DNA from: Burkholderia sp.
GTDB taxonomy: Bacteria; Pseudomonadota; Gammaproteobacteria; Burkholderiales; Burkholderiaceae
Assembly: GCA_028292565.1 (NCBI GenBank)
Contig: JAQGMD010000429.1
Coordinates: 1-9,318 of the forward strand
Reading direction: 5' to 3'
Length of the DNA stretch: 9,318 nucleotides
Shown: positions 6,003 through 9,318 of the stretch, one piece after another
How the letters are laid out: every line of letters starts with the position of its first letter
How positions within the stretch are numbered: the first letter of the stretch is position 1
The notes under the pieces: generated by a model
What the model saw: the letters and a program-made list of their open reading frames with translations, nothing else
Told to the model about the DNA's origin: nothing
Database searches by the model: none
Position numbers and translations under genes: made by a program

Positions 6003-7082
6003 ATGAATACCGATTTCCATTCATTGCGCGTTTCCCATGTGCGGCCCGACACGGACGAGGCAGTGATCGTGCAATTCGATGTGCCTGATGCGCTGCGCGA
6101 TTCTTTCTGTTTCACGCCAGGCCAGCACCTGACCTTGCGCCACGAGATCGACGGCAAGGAACAGCGCCGCTCGTATTCGATCTGCACAGGAATGGACGAC
6201 GGCACACTACGCATCGGCGTACGCAAAGTGCCGGGCGGCGTGATCTCCAACTGGATCAATGAACACCTGAAAGCCGGCGATGCGGTGCAGGTGATGGCGC
6301 CGCAAGGACGCTTCTGCACATTGAAAGAGACGACCGAGAGCCGACACTACCTGGGCATCGCCGGCGGCAGCGGCATCACGCCCATCCTGTCCATCATGCG
6401 CACCGTGCTGACGCGCGAGCCGGACAGCCGATTCACGCTCATCTACGGCAACCGCTATCAGAAATCCGCCATGTTCAAGGAAGAGCTGGAGGACCTGAAG
6501 AACAGCTACCTGACCCGCCTCGTGCTGCACCATGTTTTCTCGCGGGAGCACATGGACACGCCGCTGAACAGCGGCCGCATGACACGCGACAAGATCGGCG
6601 AATTCCTGCATACACTGATTGATCCGAAGACCGTCGACCATGTGTTCGTGTGCGGTCCGTACGAGGTCAACGATGAGGCCGAAAAGGCGCTCCTCGAGGC
6701 CGGGATCCCAGCGGATCGCATACACATCGAACGCTTCGGTATCCCAATTCCGTCCACCGGCGCCCCGGTTAAACCGCTACCTCGAGAGGGCGACGCCGAG
6801 CATGCGCGCGTGGTGATCGTACGCGACGGCTTGCGCCGGGAGATCGAATTCCGTAAGGACGATCCAAGCATCCTCGAAGCGGCCGCAGCCGCAGGCCTGG
6901 AAATGCCGTTCTCCTGCAAGTCCGGCGTCTGCTGCACCTGCCGCGCCAAGCTGCTTGAAGGAGAAGTACGGATGGATCGTAACTTCGCGCTGGAAAAGCA
7001 TGAAGTCGCCGCCGGCTACATACTGACTTGTCAGTCCCATCCGCTGACTGAGCGGGTGGTGCTGTCGTTCGACGAACGCTAA
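6003..7082 (+). CDS. paaE: PaaE, reductase subunit of phenylacetyl-CoA 1,2-epoxidase
   Basis: PaaE carries electrons from NAD(P)H through FAD and a [2Fe-2S] cluster to the PaaA diiron site. The 359-aa protein has the expected order of domains. The FAD-binding barrel spans about 1-105, with RRSYS at 55-59. The nucleotide-binding domain spans about 112-230, with GIAGGSGITP (118-127) and the CGP motif (217-219). The C-terminal plant-type ferredoxin domain spans about 268-359, with cluster ligands Cys305, Cys310, Cys313 and Cys343 (C-X4-C-X2-C-X29-C). Cys311 lies next to a ligand and is not expected to bind. The start is ATG after a weak AAAGAA. The gap to paaD is 7 nt. The protein is close to the E. 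coli length of 356 aa. Confidence 0.95.
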   Translation: MNTDFHSLRVSHVRPDTDEAVIVQFDVPDALRDSFCFTPGQHLTLRHEIDGKEQRRSYSICTGMDDGTLRIGVRKVPGGVISNWINEHLKAGDAVQVMAPQGRFCTLKETTESRHYLGIAGGSGITPILSIMRTVLTREPDSRFTLIYGNRYQKSAMFKEELEDLKNSYLTRLVLHHVFSREHMDTPLNSGRMTRDKIGEFLHTLIDPKTVDHVFVCGPYEVNDEAEKALLEAGIPADRIHIERFGIPIPSTGAPVKPLPREGDAEHARVVIVRDGLRREIEFRKDDPSILEAAAAAGLEMPFSCKSGVCCTCRAKLLEGEVRMDRNFALEKHEVAAGYILTCQSHPLTERVVLSFDER

Positions 7083-7094
7083 AGGAAACAGATA

Positions 7095-7730
7095 ATGCCT
7101 CGCGGACCTTCTGCAAAATTCGACTTCCAACGCGAACAGATACTCGTCGTCGCGGCGCGACTGTTCGCTGCCAGCGGCTACTCGGCGACGTCCATGAATG
7201 AGGTAGCCGAAGCGCTGGGCACCTCCAAGGCAAACCTCTACCACTACGTGCGCGACAAATACAAACTGCTGGTTGAGATATGCGAAACGCACATCGCCCG
7301 CCTGGAATCTGTAGTGCGCGAAGTGGAGCAACAAAACCTCGCTCCCGAGCCACGCCTGCGCCAACTGGTACTGCGCTTCGTCCAGGAATACGCAAACGCG
7401 CAGAATGAGCATCGTGTGCTGACCGAAGACGTGAAATTCCTGAATCCCGAAGACCAAGAGCGCATCCTGCAAGGCGAGCGACGCGTAGTAGCAGTGTTCG
7501 CACACACCTTAGCCAAGCTGCGTCCCGGCCTCGACGCCGCCGGCCTCACCAAGCCGTTAACGATGCTGCTGTTCGGGATGATCAACTGGATGTTCACCTG
7601 GCTCAAACCCGATGGCGAACTCACGCATGAAGACATGGCCCCGATAGTGGCCGATCTCTTCTTCGGCGGGATCGACGCTGTCGGCGTCACTCGCATTGCG
7701 GCACTATCAGCCGCCAACGACTCAGCGTGA
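7095..7730 (+). CDS. paaR: TetR/AcrR-family regulator, probable PaaR repressor
   Basis: This 211-aa protein has an N-terminal TetR DNA-binding domain at about 12-59. The helix-turn-helix falls in TSMNEVAEALGTSKANLYHYVRDKYKLL (32-59), a strong match to the family profile. The rest is a mostly helical ligand-binding and dimer domain with no family-specific mark that I can name. It follows paaE by 12 nt with AAAGGAAA as Shine-Dalgarno sequence, so it is very likely co-transcribed with the catabolic genes. By analogy with TetR-type PaaR proteins in other bacteria it would repress the operon by binding the palindrome at 602-617 and be released by phenylacetyl-CoA. That would make it negatively autoregulated. 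The family is certain; the name, effector and operator are inferred from context. Confidence 0.85.
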   Translation: MPRGPSAKFDFQREQILVVAARLFAASGYSATSMNEVAEALGTSKANLYHYVRDKYKLLVEICETHIARLESVVREVEQQNLAPEPRLRQLVLRFVQEYANAQNEHRVLTEDVKFLNPEDQERILQGERRVVAVFAHTLAKLRPGLDAAGLTKPLTMLLFGMINWMFTWLKPDGELTHEDMAPIVADLFFGGIDAVGVTRIAALSAANDSA

Positions 7731-7908
7731 AGTCGGGGAACGTTGGGATTGGCATCCCAACTACCTACGCCTTCTGCAAAACGGCTCACCATAAAAACAT
7801 GCAGGACGTAGGTTGGAATGCCAATCCCAACACACTGCACCATGCAAGCGGGCCGCCTGTCGCAAGCGGTTCGCAACATACCAACATCGACGAAAGAGAG
7901 AGACGCAA
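7731..7908 (+). other. paaR-paaZ spacer without a second operator
   Basis: This gap is the longest within the cluster. The first half is taken up by a long inverted repeat. The second half, 7832-7908, shows no palindrome like 602-617 and no convincing -35/-10 pair. A purine run GAAAGAGAGAGA (7892-7903) serves as Shine-Dalgarno sequence for paaZ. The gene may be reached by readthrough from the operon. Confidence 0.5.
7742..7831. repeat. Long imperfect inverted repeat, REP/BIME-like
   Basis: The left arm (7742-7769) begins with GTTGGGATTGGCATCCCAAC followed by TACCTACG. The right arm (7807-7831) is its reverse complement with one substitution and a 2-base deletion. The 37-nt loop adds a small inner stem, CTGCA (7774-7778) with TGCAG (7800-7804). 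The left arm is itself a hairpin, GTTGGGA with TCCCAAC around a 6-nt loop. No T-run follows, so it is not a standard terminator. Its form resembles paired palindromic intergenic repeats (REP/BIME) or a miniature element. Copy number elsewhere in the genome is unknown. Confidence 0.75.
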
Positions 7909-9318
7909 ATGCAAACACTACAAAGCTTTATCGCCGGCCGCTGGATCGGAAAGGAAAGCGCGCAGCCCCTACACAGCGCCATCAACGGCAAGCTAATCAA
8001 CTACACCCACGCCGAAGCCATCGATTTCGGCGAAGCCGTCACCCACGCGCGCCAACAAGGCCTACGCGGACTACTAGCCCTGGATTTCCAGCAACGCTCC
8101 TCCCGCCTCCGCGCCCTCGCAAAATACCTCACCGAGCGCAAAGAAGAACTCTACGCAATCTCAATGCACACCGGCGCCACACGAACCGACAGCTGGATCG
8201 ACATCGAAGGCGGCACCGGCACCCTGTTCGCCTACGCCGGCGTAGGCACCAACGACTTCCCATCCGGAAACGTAGTCCACGAAGGACCAGCGATCCCCTT
8301 AGGCAAGCAAGGCAGATTCGCCGGCACCCACATCCTGGTCCCACGCGCCGGCGTCGCGGTGCACATCAACGCTTTCAACTTCCCGGTCTGGGGCCTGCTG
8401 GAAAAATTCTCCCCCACCTTCCTTGCCGGCATGCCGTGCATCGTAAAACCCGCGACCGCCACCAGCTACCTGACCGAGGCATTGGTCCGAATGATCGACG
8501 CATCCGGCCTGCTCCCCCAAGGCAGTCTCCAGCTCGTGATCGGCAGCACCGGCGACCTGCTCGATCGGCTTGAAGGCCAGGACGTCGTCACGTTCACCGG
8601 TTCCGCCGATACCGCCGCCAAACTTCGCACGCACCCCAACCTGATCCGTCATTCCATCCCGTTCAATGCCGAAGCCGATTCGCTCAATTGCGCAATCCTT
8701 GGTCCCGACGTAACGCCCGACGACGAAGAGTTCGACCTGTTCGTCAAGGAAGTCGTGCGCGAAATGACCGTCAAGGCCGGCCAGAAATGCACCGCGATCC
8801 GACGCGCGATCGTCCCCAAAAAACACCTCGACGCGGTGGCCGAACGCATGCGCGTGCGCCTGTCAAAGGTCGCTGTCGGCGACCCTGCGCTCGAGAACGT
8901 ACGCATGGGCGCCCTGGCATCCAAGGCACAGCAAGCCGACGTCGCCGAGCGCGTCAAATCCCTCCTGTCCGGCAATGAACTCGTATTCGGCGAGCGCGAC
9001 GGCTTCAAGCCGCTCGGAGACGGTGTGTCCGACGGCGCGTTCTTCGCACCGACGCTGCTGCTTTGCCGTGACGCCATGCGCAACGACGCCGTCCACGACA
9101 TCGAAGCATTCGGCCCGGTCAGCACCCTGATGCCTTATGAAGACCTCGACGAAGCATTGGTACTCGCTGCCAAAGGCCGCGGCAGCCTGGTCGGCACGTT
9201 CGTAACCCGCGATCCGCAAGTCGCGGCAAAAGCGATCCCGATTGCTGCAGCCTGGCACGGCCGCCTGCTAATACTCGACCGCGAAGCCGCACCCGAATCC
9301 CCCGGCCATGGTTCCCCC
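7909..9318 (+). CDS. paaZ: PaaZ, ring-opening hydrolase/aldehyde dehydrogenase (3'-truncated by window)
   Basis: The frame is open from ATG at 7909 to the last base, 470 codons, and continues beyond the window. PaaZ opens oxepin-CoA with its C-terminal MaoC-like hydratase domain and oxidises the resulting aldehyde with its N-terminal NADP-dependent aldehyde dehydrogenase domain, giving 3-oxo-5,6-dehydrosuberyl-CoA. Only the dehydrogenase part is visible. It aligns with E. coli PaaZ almost throughout: SWIDIEGGTGTLFAYA, HINAFNFPVWGLLEK, IVKPATATSYLTE, DVVTFTGSA, catalytic base Glu255 (AEADSLN) and nucleophile Cys294 (KAGQKCTAIRR), then EAFGPVSTLMP. The stretch visible ends at ESPGHGSP, about 210 residues short of the E. 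coli protein of 681 aa. Whether the MaoC domain follows cannot be seen. The start follows GAGAGA. Six of its first seven leucines use CTA. Confidence 0.93.
   Translation, partial: MQTLQSFIAGRWIGKESAQPLHSAINGKLINYTHAEAIDFGEAVTHARQQGLRGLLALDFQQRSSRLRALAKYLTERKEELYAISMHTGATRTDSWIDIEGGTGTLFAYAGVGTNDFPSGNVVHEGPAIPLGKQGRFAGTHILVPRAGVAVHINAFNFPVWGLLEKFSPTFLAGMPCIVKPATATSYLTEALVRMIDASGLLPQGSLQLVIGSTGDLLDRLEGQDVVTFTGSADTAAKLRTHPNLIRHSIPFNAEADSLNCAILGPDVTPDDEEFDLFVKEVVREMTVKAGQKCTAIRRAIVPKKHLDAVAERMRVRLSKVAVGDPALENVRMGALASKAQQADVAERVKSLLSGNELVFGERDGFKPLGDGVSDGAFFAPTLLLCRDAMRNDAVHDIEAFGPVSTLMPYEDLDEALVLAAKGRGSLVGTFVTRDPQVAAKAIPIAAAWHGRLLILDREAAPESPGHGSP

Noticed and set aside
6769..7505. Two antisense frames of about 240 codons opposite paaE/paaR
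   Set aside because: They cross the boundary of two well-supported + strand genes and show no domain. They are explained by the low stop frequency of GC-rich antisense frames.
7742..7831. Intrinsic terminator after paaR
   Set aside because: Neither arm is followed by a T-run on the + strand, so the structure is treated as an intergenic repeat.
7818..8573. 251-codon + strand frame overlapping paaZ
   Set aside because: Extremely rich in Arg, Pro and His, without domain features, and in another frame than the clearly conserved PaaZ sequence.
671..9318. A novel metabolic or defence system
   Set aside because: Every gene matches a known phenylacetate-pathway family with its active-site residues in place. 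No unexplained gene lies among them.

Overview
The window is a stretch of a proteobacterial chromosome, most likely a betaproteobacterium of the order Burkholderiales (inference). The reasons are the GC-rich coding sequence with G/C-ending codons, the gene order, a PaaA with an N-terminal extension, and a TetR-type regulator inside the operon instead of the PaaX repressor of enteric bacteria. Nine complete genes and one gene cut by the right edge all lie on the + strand. They form the aerobic phenylacetate (phenylacetyl-CoA) catabolic cluster, in the order paaG-paaI-paaK-paaA-paaB-paaC-paaD-paaE-tetR(paaR)-paaZ'.

Layout. Bases 1-670 hold no credible gene. They are a long leader and control region with several palindromes, three copies of CCGGTCCGG, a run of evenly spaced A-tracts and, next to paaG, a perfect TetR-type operator (602-617) over the expected transcription start. 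Bases 671-7730 are a tightly packed operon. Gaps are 7-39 nt, paaC and paaD overlap by 7 bp, and Shine-Dalgarno sequences precede most genes. Bases 7731-7908 are a spacer dominated by a long imperfect inverted repeat. From 7909 to the end lies the first two thirds of paaZ.

How the genes work together. PaaK activates phenylacetate to phenylacetyl-CoA. The PaaABCE multicomponent epoxidase, with PaaA as diiron catalytic subunit, PaaC as structural partner, PaaB as bridging subunit and PaaE as reductase, makes the ring 1,2-epoxide. PaaD is the likely Fe-S/metal maturation factor. PaaG isomerises the epoxide to the oxepin-CoA. PaaZ opens the ring and oxidises the aldehyde. PaaI is a thioesterase that probably relieves CoA trapping or toxic intermediates. 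The TetR-family protein probably senses phenylacetyl-CoA and represses the operon. The beta-oxidation genes paaF, paaH and paaJ and an uptake gene are not in the window.

I do not see an undescribed biochemical system. The genes are intact, recognisable members of a known pathway. The parts that merit a second look are non-coding: the unusually elaborate 600-bp leader, the inverted repeat before paaZ, and a cluster of rare CTA leucine codons at the start of paaZ.
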